Counted from the first letter of the stretch, positions 9,695 to 19,336 are shown. The stretch: DNA of 44,138 nucleotides from Cyclobacteriaceae bacterium (GCA_012033595.1 JAAUQL010000043.1:1-44138); one strand, 5' to 3'. Notes: generated by a model from the sequence alone, not told the origin. Translations and numbers: made by a program.

Positions 9695-9801
9695 ATGGCA
9701 TGTCTTATTCCTGCTTGTTTGTGATCATTTGGTGTCGCTATAGGTTTATACTTCTTAATATTGGGTTGGTCGCAAGGTGAAAAAGGGCGATCGCCGGCCT
9801 G

Positions 9802-10707
9802 TCAATGAGCGCATAAAAAGGCCGCCCCAAACACCCCGGCACTGTCGCCAAGTTTGGGTTTGAGAAAGAGGGTATCCAGCCTGTCGTTAAATACAAAATT
9901 GGCTGCGGAAGCCACGCCATCGCTATAGAGATCATCTATATTGCCAACCCCTCCGCCTATCACCACCACATCGGGATCGACAATATCTATGACCACAGAA
10001 ATGGCTTTGCCAAAAAAGTGTGTGAGCCGGTTGATGGTCAGAGAGGCATTTTTGTCTTTTCCTGAAGCATGCATTGCAGCAATATCCCTAAGGTCTTTTT
10101 GTTTCCCACTTATTCTGGTGTAGTACTGCTGGGTAGCCGGACCAGAAATTACCGTTTCTACACAGCCTATTTTGCCGCAGTAACATTGCCCGCCCGATTC
10201 ATCGAGAAAATTATGCCCCCACTCCCCACCAAGGCCATTTCTGCCGTGGAGTATTTTGCCGTTTACCACCAGACCGCCACCTACACCCGTGCCCATAATT
10301 ACCCCAAAAACTACCTCAGGTCGGGAATTTAGCGATTTCACCGCCCCCATAGAGGCTTCGGCCAGGGCAAAACAGTTGGCATCATTGGCCATGACGATGG
10401 GCATATCGATGATATGCTCCAGGTCTGCTTTAAAAGGTCGGCCATTGAAGCAGGTGGTATTGGAATTTTTGAGCTTTTTGCTTTGCGGATCGAAGATGCC
10501 CGGAGTGCCAATGCCAATATGCTCAGCTTTGGAGCCGATTTCTCTTTCCATCTGTCTGATCAGCTTGTGGATTTGCCGTAGAATGTGATCATATCCACCT
10601 TCCTGCTCTGTTGGCAATCTTTTCCTCACCACTACTTGTGGATCATCCGCAGATTTCAATACCACTCCTTCTATTTTGGTGCCACCCAGGTCTATTCCCC
10701 AAAGCAT
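9802..10707 (-). CDS. ROK-family sugar kinase (glucokinase/fructokinase type)
   Basis: Cytoplasmic ATP-dependent hexose kinase. The N-terminal phosphate loop is GIDLGGTKIEGVVL. The catalytic aspartate is Asp109 in MANDANCFALAEA. The ROK signature is GVIMGTGVGGGLVVNGKIL, followed by GEWGHNFLDE and the zinc site His165 with Cys175, Cys177 and Cys182 (CYCGKIGC). No DNA-binding helix-turn-helix precedes it, so it is a kinase and not a NagC-like repressor. The 301-residue length is standard. It lies 57 bp downstream of the AsmA-like gene on the same strand and converges on arsS with a 107-bp gap. Glucose, fructose or an N-acetylhexosamine could be the substrate; the sequence alone does not decide. 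Confidence 0.93.
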   Translation of the reverse strand: MLWGIDLGGTKIEGVVLKSADDPQVVVRKRLPTEQEGGYDHILRQIHKLIRQMEREIGSKAEHIGIGTPGIFDPQSKKLKNSNTTCFNGRPFKADLEHIIDMPIVMANDANCFALAEASMGAVKSLNSRPEVVFGVIMGTGVGGGLVVNGKILHGRNGLGGEWGHNFLDESGGQCYCGKIGCVETVISGPATQQYYTRISGKQKDLRDIAAMHASGKDKNASLTINRLTHFFGKAISVVIDIVDPDVVVIGGGVGNIDDLYSDGVASAANFVFNDRLDTLFLKPKLGDSAGVFGAAFLCAH

Positions 10708-10764
10708 ATAATAGTATTCTTAATTAATTGGTTACAGGGTGTAAAGCCCGTGTGTGCCGGCTTT

Positions 10765-13700
10765 TCAATTACCCTTCTTTTTCTTAAACAGATCCTGAAG
10801 TGATTTTTTCAACTCCTGGGCAGTACTATCTACCTGCTCGTTGATCACATCGCCGGCTCCTTCCTTCAGGCTTTCATTCAATTGTTTTTTCAGGGTGTCA
10901 ATCTGCGGTTGCAATTGCTTTTCGGCTTCTTTCACTATTTTGTCTGTTTCTTCTTTTATTTTTTCCTGTGCTTCTTCTTTGGCGGCTTCTACTTGCTTTT
11001 CGGCTTCTTGTTTCAATTCTGTTTTTACCGCATCTTCTACAGTAGTCGTGGTGCCGTCGGCATTGGTGGTACCCGCGAGCACAATTTTAGGATTGTCATA
11101 GGTGCCGCCTACATTAAAATTGAGCTTTATTTTCGAACTTGCCGCATCGGTGTTTTCTCCTTTCAGGTTGGCCAGCAACTGATTCACCTGTTGGCCTACA
11201 GCACCGGCATCCACTTCGGTTTTTACATTGTAATCGAGCGAACCGTCAATGCCAATGCTGCCTGCCAATGTGGCCTGCTGGCCTCCCAAAGCCACATCAA
11301 ATGGCTGTACATAGGCACGGCCATTTTTCAGGCTGGCGCTCATCACCACGTCTTTCAACGACATTTGACCAGATGTGGCATCGCTTTTCAGGAATCCCGC
11401 AACTCCGGTCACCAACTTCGATTCCTTCAGATAGGCCTCGGCTATTTCAATCAGCCCGCCGCCATTGATGCTTTCATAGACCGGCGTGAGATCTTTTTTG
11501 AGCAGGCCGCTGATAGCGAAATTGCTGGAAAACTCGCCGTTCATGTGTCTGGCCATTGGGGCAAAAGTTTGTACTGTAGCAAAACTGCTAAAGGCCTGGG
11601 GTATGGACAACCCTTTCACGTTCAGCTTGTAATCGAAGGCGGGCTTTTGAGGAGTGCTGGTATCATAAAATCCATTCATCACTATGGCGCCTCCGAGCAG
11701 GTCGAAAGAAAGGTTGCGCATATCCAGCACCCCATTGCGAACCGTGAGCAAGCCCTGTGCATTTTTCAGCGTGAGGTTGTCATAATAAATATTTGTGATA
11801 GAAGAATTAAACTCAAAATCAACATTTTTCGGAATTTCTACCACTTCCATTTGTGTGGTATCCTCTGCAGTGGTGGGTTCATCGCTCATCCATTCATTCA
11901 CATCCAACACCTTGGATTTCAGTGTCATTTTTCCTTTGAGCAATTCGTTGTCCTTGAAAATGTAATCGATATAATTGCTGATAAATCCTGTAATATCCAT
12001 GTCGCTGCGTCCTACAGTGCCGCTAAAGTTGTCAATGCTAAGCTGGTGCGGATCGAAGGTAACCTGCGTATTGGATATCTTCATGCCTTGGGGCAAGTCC
12101 ACACTTCTAAACGAAAAGTTGCTTAACGCAATGGTACCGCTGGTCGGGAAGCGATCGTAGCGCTCGGCTTCCACATCAGAATATTTACCTGCGGTTTGCA
12201 CATCGGCGGTCAGGTGGCCACTGTACTTCATGTCTTCTATGGGGTACACTTCAGAGATTACTTCCAGATCGAGTCCTCCTTTGAGCGCCAAGTCCCATTG
12301 ATAATCCACCAGGTTTTTCAGTTCCAACCTGCCAGATAGCTCTTCTCCTTCCATGGCTATCCTGAAACGCTCTATCAATACCGTGATATCTTCCATCTTG
12401 CCGCTGGCACCATCAACCGAAGCCTTAAAGGAGATGTCTTCCAGGGCCTTTGGAAACTCCGTTGATTTAATATATCCATTTTCCATGGACATAGCCGCAG
12501 TAATGGCCGGCATAATATTGCGTACCGAATCGTAAATTCCATCTGCCTTTACATCCAGTGCAAACAGTCCTTTCATATCCATGCCTTCTACCGGAAACAT
12601 GGTGCTGATGTCGGCCAGGTTTAGCTTGGCTTGTACATTAGCCTTCATGCTGTAATCTGTGAGATTGCGAATCAGGAGGTTGGCATCTACCGGATTTTTG
12701 CCAAGATCCATATGAAATTGTTTGATGTCGATGATGGTATGGTCGATGTTGCCATCTTTGTTATCTACTACCATATCTATGTTGATGTTTTTGACCGGAG
12801 TGGGCAAATCGGGATAGGCGATCATACCATCTTTGGCTTTGAGGGCCACGTTGAAGGCAGGCATCGACTGCTCGTTGTAGGTGCCTTTGGCAAACCCCGA
12901 AAACGTCAAATCTCCTTCTGCCTTTACGCCATCAAAACCCTCGGTGTACACTCCCGGAATAAGGGAGTAAAGGCTTTTGATGCTGGCATTGGCCGATGAA
13001 AAATTTAAGTCCATTTCTATGTCATCGCCAGGCATGGCCACATAGCCATCAAAGGCCAAGGGAAAGTCATTCACCCTGATCTCATTGTTTTTGAAGGTGA
13101 ATTTGAAGCTGGGCATATTAATGTGCATGGTAATATCTGCATACAAGGTCTGGCCATTGAGGTATTTGGTGCCATCATAGGCTATCATTGATTTTTTTAT
13201 GGTGGTCTTTGTGCTCAGGTCATAATCGTCAGAAGAGATGTCGCCGCTACCCGAGTGATCGAGGCCTGCCAATAGCATCGAAAAACCCATGCTTTTGTCC
13301 GTATAGCTCACCCTCCCGTTGCTTATCGACCAGCTATTGATGGACAAGTTGTAGTCAGACGATTCTTCCACAACGGTATCGGGTTCAGACTCTGTAACGA
13401 TATTGTAATTGGCATCGCCATTTTCGAGTACAATCACGTTGATGTTTGGCCTGTCGAGGCTTATGGAGTTAATTTTATAATTGTCGCCAAAGAGGCTGAA
13501 CAAGTCTATCGAAATATTGAAACTGCCCACACTCACCAGCGTATCCCCTTCGAACTGGCCTTTGCCCACCATGCCGAAGTCATCGATGGAAGCCGTAGGG
13601 TTTGGAAAGTTTTTGAATAAGGTCAGGTCAAATTTGGAAGGGTCGTAAAATACGTGAGCATCAATATTTTCATTCAGCGTTTTATGCACTAATTGCTGAA

Positions 13701-13788
13701 TGTCGTCTTTGAATATGATAGGAACCAAAACGGCTGCCAATAATATCAGGGCAACTATAACAGTGAGTATGATGAGGAATTTTTTCAT
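10765..13788 (-). CDS. AsmA-family protein with a coiled-coil tail
   Basis: Large envelope protein of the AsmA family, anchored in the inner membrane and extending into the periplasm. Related proteins are implicated in lipid transport to, or assembly of, the outer membrane. I start at MKKFLIILTVIVALILLAAV (13788) because this gives a clean membrane segment at residues 1-27; an in-frame ATG at 13851 would add 21 residues without a signal. The body holds repeated beta-rich segments such as DLTLFKNFPNPTASIDDFGM near the start and SGQMSLKDVVMSASLKNGRA near the AsmA C-terminal region. The last 90 residues are lysine/glutamate-rich (EAEKQVEAAKEEAQEKIKEE) and should form a coiled coil. The product has 1,007 residues. 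The ROK kinase gene follows 57 bp downstream, probably by chance of gene order. Confidence 0.88.
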   Translation of the reverse strand: MKKFLIILTVIVALILLAAVLVPIIFKDDIQQLVHKTLNENIDAHVFYDPSKFDLTLFKNFPNPTASIDDFGMVGKGQFEGDTLVSVGSFNISIDLFSLFGDNYKINSISLDRPNINVIVLENGDANYNIVTESEPDTVVEESSDYNLSINSWSISNGRVSYTDKSMGFSMLLAGLDHSGSGDISSDDYDLSTKTTIKKSMIAYDGTKYLNGQTLYADITMHINMPSFKFTFKNNEIRVNDFPLAFDGYVAMPGDDIEMDLNFSSANASIKSLYSLIPGVYTEGFDGVKAEGDLTFSGFAKGTYNEQSMPAFNVALKAKDGMIAYPDLPTPVKNINIDMVVDNKDGNIDHTIIDIKQFHMDLGKNPVDANLLIRNLTDYSMKANVQAKLNLADISTMFPVEGMDMKGLFALDVKADGIYDSVRNIMPAITAAMSMENGYIKSTEFPKALEDISFKASVDGASGKMEDITVLIERFRIAMEGEELSGRLELKNLVDYQWDLALKGGLDLEVISEVYPIEDMKYSGHLTADVQTAGKYSDVEAERYDRFPTSGTIALSNFSFRSVDLPQGMKISNTQVTFDPHQLSIDNFSGTVGRSDMDITGFISNYIDYIFKDNELLKGKMTLKSKVLDVNEWMSDEPTTAEDTTQMEVVEIPKNVDFEFNSSITNIYYDNLTLKNAQGLLTVRNGVLDMRNLSFDLLGGAIVMNGFYDTSTPQKPAFDYKLNVKGLSIPQAFSSFATVQTFAPMARHMNGEFSSNFAISGLLKKDLTPVYESINGGGLIEIAEAYLKESKLVTGVAGFLKSDATSGQMSLKDVVMSASLKNGRAYVQPFDVALGGQQATLAGSIGIDGSLDYNVKTEVDAGAVGQQVNQLLANLKGENTDAASSKIKLNFNVGGTYDNPKIVLAGTTNADGTTTTVEDAVKTELKQEAEKQVEAAKEEAQEKIKEETDKIVKEAEKQLQPQIDTLKKQLNESLKEGAGDVINEQVDSTAQELKKSLQDLFKKKKGN

Positions 13789-14029
13789 GTGAGATTGATT
13801 TAGAATAACAAAAATATAATTTAATGCCTCAATTTTTTGGTGTCCATGCATTAATTGAGCTCGATGTTGGATATTGGATCATTTTGTACCGGATTGTACC
13901 AGGTTTTTATTCAACCAGCTTAAAATGGAATGTATTTCAATCCTTTGGGATAACAGGTGACAGCGTCCGGGAGATGATAGTTGGTGAAAGATTGACCCTT
14001 GACCAAATCTAAAAACATTCAGAAAGGGA

Positions 14030-14235
14030 AATCTGGCCCTCGGGTAAGGCGAAAAGATCATTGGAAGTACAATCTGACCCTCGGGTAAGGCGAAAAGATC
14101 GTTGGAAGTGCAATCTGACCCTCGGGTAAGGCGAAAAGATCATTGGAAGTGCAATCTGGCTCTCGGGTAAGGCGAAAAGATCGTTGGACGGGCAATCTGA
14201 CCCTCGGGTAGCACGTCAAAAGACAAAGGAAGTAC
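14030..14235. repeat. 41-bp tandem repeat array, five clear units
   Basis: Contiguous units start at 14030, 14071, 14112, 14153 and 14194. The shared core is CCCTCGGGTAAGGCGAAAAG (one base differs in some units) followed by ATCRTTGGAAGTGC and the AATCTG that begins the next unit. The first four units differ at only a few positions. The fifth (42 bp) keeps its two ends but has a changed middle. Decayed copies seem to flank the array (about 13991-14029 and 14236-14277). There are no spacers, so it is not CRISPR. The period is not a multiple of three, so it cannot encode a repeated peptide. It is close to four turns of DNA helix. Confidence 0.9.
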
Positions 14236-14476
14236 AATCTGAGGCTTGTTTAGCACAAAAAACACCATGGGCGTACCACTGCGCCTTCGACATTGAGCAT
14301 AATGAGGGTAGCGTTGCCTGGTGTCAGGGTAATGGAAAAAAAGGGAAATAGCAAAGGCAACAAGCATGCCTTGTCGCTGGGTGCGGCAGTCCTTTCGCTT
14401 GAAAATATGCTCCACTGCACCCCGGGAATTTGATAAAATGGAAATAAAAAGTGCTTTAAAGTATCCACCTTTATTA

Positions 14477-14507
14477 TTTTTCAAATCAAAGTGAAACCTT
14501 ATATTTG
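14477..14507 (+). promoter_or_regulatory. Candidate Bacteroidota sigma-ABfr-type promoter for glycogen synthase
   Basis: TATATTTG at 14500-14507 matches the -7 consensus TAnnTTTG exactly. A TTTT at 14477-14480 is 19 bases upstream, in the place of the TTTG -33 element with one mismatch. Transcription would begin near 14514, which supports the ATG at 14571 as start and excludes the upstream TTG at 14505. Confidence 0.45.
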
Positions 14508-14570
14508 GTTGTAAGGCGGCTGAGCCGACTTTTTAGATTAATTCAGGTAAAAACCATTTCCATACAGCTT

Positions 14571-16418
14571 ATGATGCACATTAAGAGAAATAAACCACCC
14601 ATCAAAGGAAGACTCACCAAAAAGATGATAGAAGATACCCTGCTTACCGAAATAGCATGGGAAGCCTGCAACCAGGTAGGCGGTATCTACACCGTTTTGC
14701 GTAGTAAGGTACCCACGATCGTGGAAAAATTTGGAGGCAATTACTGCCTCATCGGCCCTTATGTTAGCACCAGCGTGAGTACTGAATTTGAAGAAATCAA
14801 GGAAATTGAAGGACCTTTTTCAAGAGCAGCCGCCAAAATGAGGGAAATGGGTTTCGATGCACGCTATGGCAAGTGGCTGGTGACCGGCCGACCCAAAATT
14901 GTGCTGCTCAACCCCAATAGCGTGATGGATAAACTCAGCGAGATAAAATATGGCCTTTGGGAGCACCATCACATCACCACCCCCGACGACCACCTCGTCA
15001 ACCAGGTAGTCGCTTTTGGCTTTCTCACCCGCATTTTTATGGAAGTATTGGCCGGGAGGAAAACCAAGGATCAGAACATCATCGCTCACTTTCACGAATG
15101 GATGGCCGGCACGCCCATTCCCGATATCCGCAAGGCAAAATTGCCCATCAGCATCACTTTTACAACACATGCCACCATATTGGGTCGCTACCTGGCCATG
15201 AACGATCCGGAATTCTACAACCATCTTCCCTTTTTTGATTGGTTGCAGGAAGCACGAAATTTCAATATCGAATCGCAGGTGCTCATAGAGCGTGCCGCCG
15301 CCCATGGCGCTCATGTTTTTACCACGGTGAGCGAAGTTACGGCCATGGAATGCCAATACCTGCTAGGTCGCGAGCCCGATATTGTCACCCCAAACGGCAT
15401 CAACATAGAGCGATTTCATGCCCTGCATGAGTTTCAAAATCTCCACGAAAAATACAAAGACCGCATCCATCAGTTTGTGATGGCGCACTTTTTTGGCAGC
15501 TATACCTTCGACTTGGACAAAACACTGTATTTCTTTACTTCCGGTCGCTTTGAGTTTAGAAACAAGGGTTTTGGCCTCACCCTGGAAGCACTCGCCAGGC
15601 TCAACTACATGATGCAAAAAGAGCATATCAACAAGACGGTAGTTATGTTTTTTATCACCAAACAGCCCTATCATTCGGTCAATCCTGATGTGCTTCAAAA
15701 TAAAGCCATAATGGAAGAGCTTCGCAAGACCTGCCAGGCCATCGAAAGGCAGGTGGGAAGCCGCTTGTTTCATGCTGCTGCCAGTATCCCCGACAACAAG
15801 CTTACCTCACTGAGCGACTATGTCGATGACTACTGGAAGTTGCGCTTTCGCAGAACCCTGCAATCATGGAAATCTGACAGGCTACCCCCAGTGGTTACCC
15901 ACAACCTGGTCAACGATACCGACGATCCGATACTGATGTTTTTGCGCAGTTCCAACCTGGTGAATAAAGAAAGCGACCGGGTCAAAATAGTCTATCACCC
16001 AGACTTTATCGTTCCTACCAACCCGCTATGGGGCATAGAATACGACCAGTTTACCAGGGGCTGCAACTTGGGGGTGTTCCCAAGCTACTACGAACCTTGG
16101 GGCTATACCCCCCTCGAGAGCATTGCCCGCGGGGTGCCGGCCGTTACCAGCAACTTGTCTGGCTTTGGCGACTTTGTGGTACATAACATTCCAAATCCCG
16201 AAGAAAAAGGCATAGTGGTGATCGACAAAGTCAAAAACACCTTCCATGAGTCGGCCCAACAACTGGCCAATGATATGCTGCGCTTTGTAAAGCAAAACCG
16301 ACGAGAAAGGGCAGAGATGCGCAATAAATCAGAGGCTGCCTCTGTCAGCTTCGATTGGGACATCCTCACCAAATACTACGATAAGGCATATTTGCTTTCC
16401 ATCCAGCGGGGAAGCTGA
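14571..16418 (+). CDS. Glycogen synthase, GT3 (eukaryotic-type) family
   Basis: Transfers glucose from a nucleotide sugar to the non-reducing end of glycogen. The sequence follows the animal/fungal GT3 pattern, not the bacterial GlgA (GT5) pattern: LLTEIAWEACNQVGGIYTVL, then GGNYCLIGPYV, AHFHEWMAGTPIPDIRKAKL, TFTTHATILGRYLA, TVSEVTAMECQYLLGREPDI and VTPNGINIERFHALHEF. The C-terminal catalytic part has GCNLGVFPSYYEPWGYTPLE and SIARGVPAVTSNLSGFG, with the conserved glutamate pair. Start: ATG at 14571 or the next codon, giving about 615 residues; ATG 14625 is also possible. It stands alone, without glgB, glgC or glgP neighbours, and ends just before two stacked hairpins. Confidence 0.93.
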   Translation: MMHIKRNKPPIKGRLTKKMIEDTLLTEIAWEACNQVGGIYTVLRSKVPTIVEKFGGNYCLIGPYVSTSVSTEFEEIKEIEGPFSRAAAKMREMGFDARYGKWLVTGRPKIVLLNPNSVMDKLSEIKYGLWEHHHITTPDDHLVNQVVAFGFLTRIFMEVLAGRKTKDQNIIAHFHEWMAGTPIPDIRKAKLPISITFTTHATILGRYLAMNDPEFYNHLPFFDWLQEARNFNIESQVLIERAAAHGAHVFTTVSEVTAMECQYLLGREPDIVTPNGINIERFHALHEFQNLHEKYKDRIHQFVMAHFFGSYTFDLDKTLYFFTSGRFEFRNKGFGLTLEALARLNYMMQKEHINKTVVMFFITKQPYHSVNPDVLQNKAIMEELRKTCQAIERQVGSRLFHAAASIPDNKLTSLSDYVDDYWKLRFRRTLQSWKSDRLPPVVTHNLVNDTDDPILMFLRSSNLVNKESDRVKIVYHPDFIVPTNPLWGIEYDQFTRGCNLGVFPSYYEPWGYTPLESIARGVPAVTSNLSGFGDFVVHNIPNPEEKGIVVIDKVKNTFHESAQQLANDMLRFVKQNRRERAEMRNKSEAASVSFDWDILTKYYDKAYLLSIQRGS

Positions 16419-16438
16419 GGCTGTTAATTTCTGGTGAT

Positions 16439-16460
16439 CGGGTGACAATGCCATCACCCG
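16439..16460 (+). terminator. Hairpin CGGGTGA/TCACCCG after glycogen synthase
   Basis: A perfect 7-base stem with an 8-base loop, 21 bp beyond the stop codon. It lacks a T-tract and lies directly before the stronger terminator at 16464-16507. It probably protects the mRNA 3' end or helps termination. Confidence 0.4.
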
Positions 16461-16463
16461 TTG

Positions 16464-16507
16464 AAAATGCCATAGCGGTAATGATATGCCACTATGGCAT
16501 TTTTTTA
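16464..16507 (+). terminator. Rho-independent terminator between glycogen synthase and clpB
   Basis: Arms AAATGCCATAG (16465-16475) and CTATGGCATTT (16493-16503) pair perfectly over 11 bases and lead into a T-tract. This separates clpB transcription from the upstream gene. Confidence 0.9.
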
Positions 16508-16513
16508 TTAATT

Positions 16514-16544
16514 CTCCGGAATATTCATGTCATTATTTCCGGAG
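16514..16544. promoter_or_regulatory. Inverted repeat CTCCGGAA-N15-TTCCGGAG upstream of clpB
   Basis: Perfect 8-base arms at 16514-16521 and 16537-16544, with a 15-base AT-rich spacer. It lies between the glycogen synthase terminator and clpB. A near-consensus -7 element (TGTTTTTG, 16552-16559) follows, so the right arm would overlap or touch the promoter. It does not match CIRCE (TTAGCACTC-N9-GAGTGCTAA) or the HspR site. A stress-regulator operator is a reasonable inference but unproven. Confidence 0.45.
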
Positions 16545-16609
16545 TATAACATGTTTTTGGAATGGTAAAATAATTGAATGCCCTTGGGGGAATACAAAAT
16601 TGATGACAT

Positions 16610-19221
16610 ATGAACTTTAATAATTATACCATAAAAAGTCAGGAGGCCATCCAAAAAGCAATAGAAATTGCGAATGGTCACCAACAACTCTCCATTGAGA
16701 CGGCACACCTGATGAAAGCGCTGCTGTTGTCCGATGAGAATGTGATTTCCTTCATGCTCAAAAAGCTTGCGATCAACAGATTGCAGCTTGACGAAAAGCT
16801 GGACGAAATCATAGGTACCTATCCCAAAAGTTCCGGACAACAGCCCTATCTTTCCAACGATACCAATGCGGTGTTGCAAAAGGCAACCTCCTTTCTCAAA
16901 GAGTTTGGCGACGAATACATTGCTATTGAGCATCTGGTGTTGGCGCTGATCGCCGGATCGGACAAGACGGCCAGCCTGCTGAAAAGCCTGGGTTTCAACA
17001 AAAAGGACCTTACGGCCATCATTCATGAGTTGCGTGGTGGAGACAAAGTAAGTGACCAAAATGCCGAATCGAAGTACAGGTCGCTGGACAGGTATTCCAA
17101 AAACCTGAACAAAATGGCTGCTGAGGGCAAAATTGACCCTGTCATTGGTCGCGATGAGGAAATAAGGCGGGTACTGCAAATACTCAGCCGGCGCACCAAA
17201 AACAACCCCATATTGCTAGGAGAGCCGGGAGTAGGTAAAACGGCCATAGTGGAAGGAATGGCGCAGCGGATCATAGATGGCGATGTGCCGGAAAACCTGA
17301 AAAGCAAGACCATCATTTCCCTCGACATGGGATTGCTGATCGCCGGCGCCAAGTACAAGGGAGAATTTGAAGAAAGGCTCAAAGCGGTAATCAAAGAGGT
17401 GACCGATTCCAACGGGGAGATTATACTATTTATAGATGAAATCCATACCCTTATTGGTGCCGGCGCAGGTGGTGAGAGTGCCATGGATGCTGCCAATCTT
17501 TTGAAACCGGCCCTTTCGCGGGGTGAATTGCATGCCATCGGCGCTACCACGTTGCAGGAATACCAAAAGTATATTGAAAAAGATAAAGCGCTCGAAAGGC
17601 GTTTTCAGGGTGTCATGGTCGATGAACCTTCGATTCCCGATGCCATTTCGATACTTCGTGGTATCAAAGACAAGTATGAGCTGCACCATGGTGTGCGCAT
17701 AAAAGACGATGCCGTCATTGCGGCGGTAGAGCTCTCGAGCCGATATATTTCTGATCGCTATCTGCCGGATAAGGCGATAGACTTGATGGATGAAGCTGCT
17801 TCGAAATTGCGCATAGAGATAGATTCGCTTCCCGAAGAGCTGGACGAACTACAACGCAAGATTATGCAGCTGGAAATAGAACGTGAGGCCATCAGACGCG
17901 AAAAGAATAAGGAGAAGGAAAATTTCTTGTCCAAGACCATCGCCGAGTTGTCTGATAAGCGAAATGAGTTGAAAGCCCAGTGGGAAAATGAGAAGAACAT
18001 GATCCAGGGCATTCAGCACGAGAAGGAAAATATCGACAGGCTCAAGCTGGAAGCAGAGCGTGCCGAACGCGCTGGCGACTTTGGCAAGGTGGCTGAGATC
18101 AGATATGGCCTCATTCTCGAAAGCCAAAAAAAGCTGGAAACCCTCCAACAACAAATAAAGGAAATGCAAAACTCGGACACCCTGCTCAAAGAAGAAGTGG
18201 AAAGCGAAGACATTGCAGAAGTGGTGGCCAAATGGACAGGCATACCGGTTTCGAAGATGATTCAAACAGAAAAGGACAAGTTGATGCACCTGGAGGATGA
18301 ACTTGCCAAACGGGTTGCCGGACAGCAGGAAGCCATAGAAGCCGTGGCCGATGCGGTACGTCGCAGCCGCGCGGGCTTACAGGATCCTAAGCGTCCGATC
18401 GGTTCATTTATTTTCTTTGGAACTACCGGAGTAGGCAAAACGGAATTGGCAAAAAGTCTGGCAGAATTCCTGTTCGACGACGAAAATAACATGGTGCGGA
18501 TCGATATGTCGGAGTTTCAGGAGCGGCATGCCGTGTCCCGGTTGATCGGCGCCCCTCCGGGCTATGTGGGCTACGACGAAGGAGGACAACTTACTGAGGC
18601 CGTTCGCAGAAAACCGTATTCGGTGATCCTGCTCGACGAAATAGAAAAGGCACATCCGGATGTGTTCAATATTTTGTTGCAAGTACTGGATGATGGCCGA
18701 CTCACGGACAACAAAGGACGCGTAGCCAATTTCAAAAACTCCATCATCATAATGACTACCAATATCGGCTCGCATTTGATTCAGGAGCGTTTTGCCGAAA
18801 TGAATGAGTACAACCAGGCAGAAGTGATAGAAAACACCAGAAAGCAGGTTTTTGACTTATTGAAAAGATCTGTTCGCCCAGAGTTTCTCAATCGTGTCGA
18901 TGAGATTATTATGTTCCAGCCACTGACCGAAAAGGATATCAGAAAGGTGGTGGAAATCCAGTTCCACATCATCCAGAAAAGGCTGGAAGAAAACCATATT
19001 AAGCTGGAGGCCGACGACAAAGTGCTCGACTATCTGGGCGAAATAGGCTTTGATCCTCAATTTGGAGCCCGGCCTCTGAAAAGGGTGATGCAAAAGCATA
19101 TCCTTAATGAGCTCTCCAAAAAATCCTGGAGGGCATGATTTCACCAGACTCCATCGTCGGCCTGACCCTCAGTGAAAACAGGGAAATTGAGTTCATCAAT
19201 CTCGATGAGGTAAAAATTTAA
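16610..19221 (+). CDS. clpB: ATP-dependent disaggregase ClpB (C-terminal frameshift)
   Basis: Hexameric AAA+ chaperone that extracts polypeptides from aggregates together with DnaK. Domains in order: Clp N-terminal repeat domain (1-145), first AAA+ module with Walker A GEPGVGKT (204-211), the long middle-domain coiled coil around 410-530 (the M-domain that distinguishes ClpB from ClpA), and the second AAA+ module with Walker A GTTGVGKT (604-611) and sensor/C-domain FDPQFGARPLKRVMQKHI. The frame stops at 19138 after KKSWRA. Adding one A to the six-A run at 19118-19123 instead continues KKILEGMISPDSIVGLTLSE to the TAA at 19219-19221. This restores about 870 residues, the normal family length. 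The missing tail is part of the hexamer-forming C-domain, so the uncorrected protein would probably assemble poorly. Confidence 0.95.
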
Positions 19222-19242
19222 ATTCAAAAGGACTACATAAGC

Positions 19243-19274
19243 AAAACAGCCATCTGGCCGACGGCTGTTTTTTT
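19243..19274 (+). terminator. Rho-independent terminator of clpB
   Basis: Arms AAACAGCC and GGCTGTTT surround the loop ATCTGGCCGAC and are followed by a T-tract. It lies 21 bp after the restored clpB stop at 19221. That position supports the longer, frame-corrected clpB. Confidence 0.88.
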
Positions 19275-19336
19275 GTGCCTATAGTTGGAGATAAATACCT
19301 ACATTTGGATGTAATTCAAATGAAAGTGAAGGGATA

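Larger units (their letters stand above)
13789..14570. other. Long noncoding region between asmA-like gene and glycogen synthase
   Basis: A divergent intergenic region of about 780 bp. It contains the 41-bp tandem repeat array (about 13991-14277), an unassigned stretch at 14278-14470, and a likely promoter for the glycogen synthase gene near 14477-14507. Frames on the minus strand (for example 14140-14484) run through the repeat and have no recognisable protein character, so I treat the stretch as noncoding. Confidence 0.6.

Noticed and set aside
9787-9796. GGCGATCGCC palindrome (same sequence as the cyanobacterial HIP1 element)
   Set aside because: I noticed it only once in the window, between convergent genes, so there is no repeat family or enrichment to support a role.
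10882-12126. A 414-codon open frame on the plus strand, antisense to the AsmA-like gene
   Set aside because: It has runs of Phe and Cys typical of an antisense reading, no recognisable domain, and the opposite strand encodes a well-formed AsmA protein in full.
14030-14235. The 41-bp repeats as a CRISPR array
   Set aside because: The units are contiguous with no unique spacers, the units themselves vary, and no cas gene is present.
14140-14484. A minus-strand 114-codon frame across the repeats
   Set aside because: It lies in repeat sequence whose 41-bp period is not a multiple of three, and it has no signal, domain or plausible promoter.
16518-16527. Eukaryotic heat-shock element-like GAANNTTC beside the clpB inverted repeat
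   Set aside because: Bacteria have no HSF-type regulator, so this is a chance match; the larger dyad is the better candidate.
19118-19123. Programmed frameshifting at the six-A run near the end of clpB
   Set aside because: clpB is not known to use frameshifting, no stimulatory hairpin or internal Shine-Dalgarno is seen, and nine similar one-base losses occur across the window.
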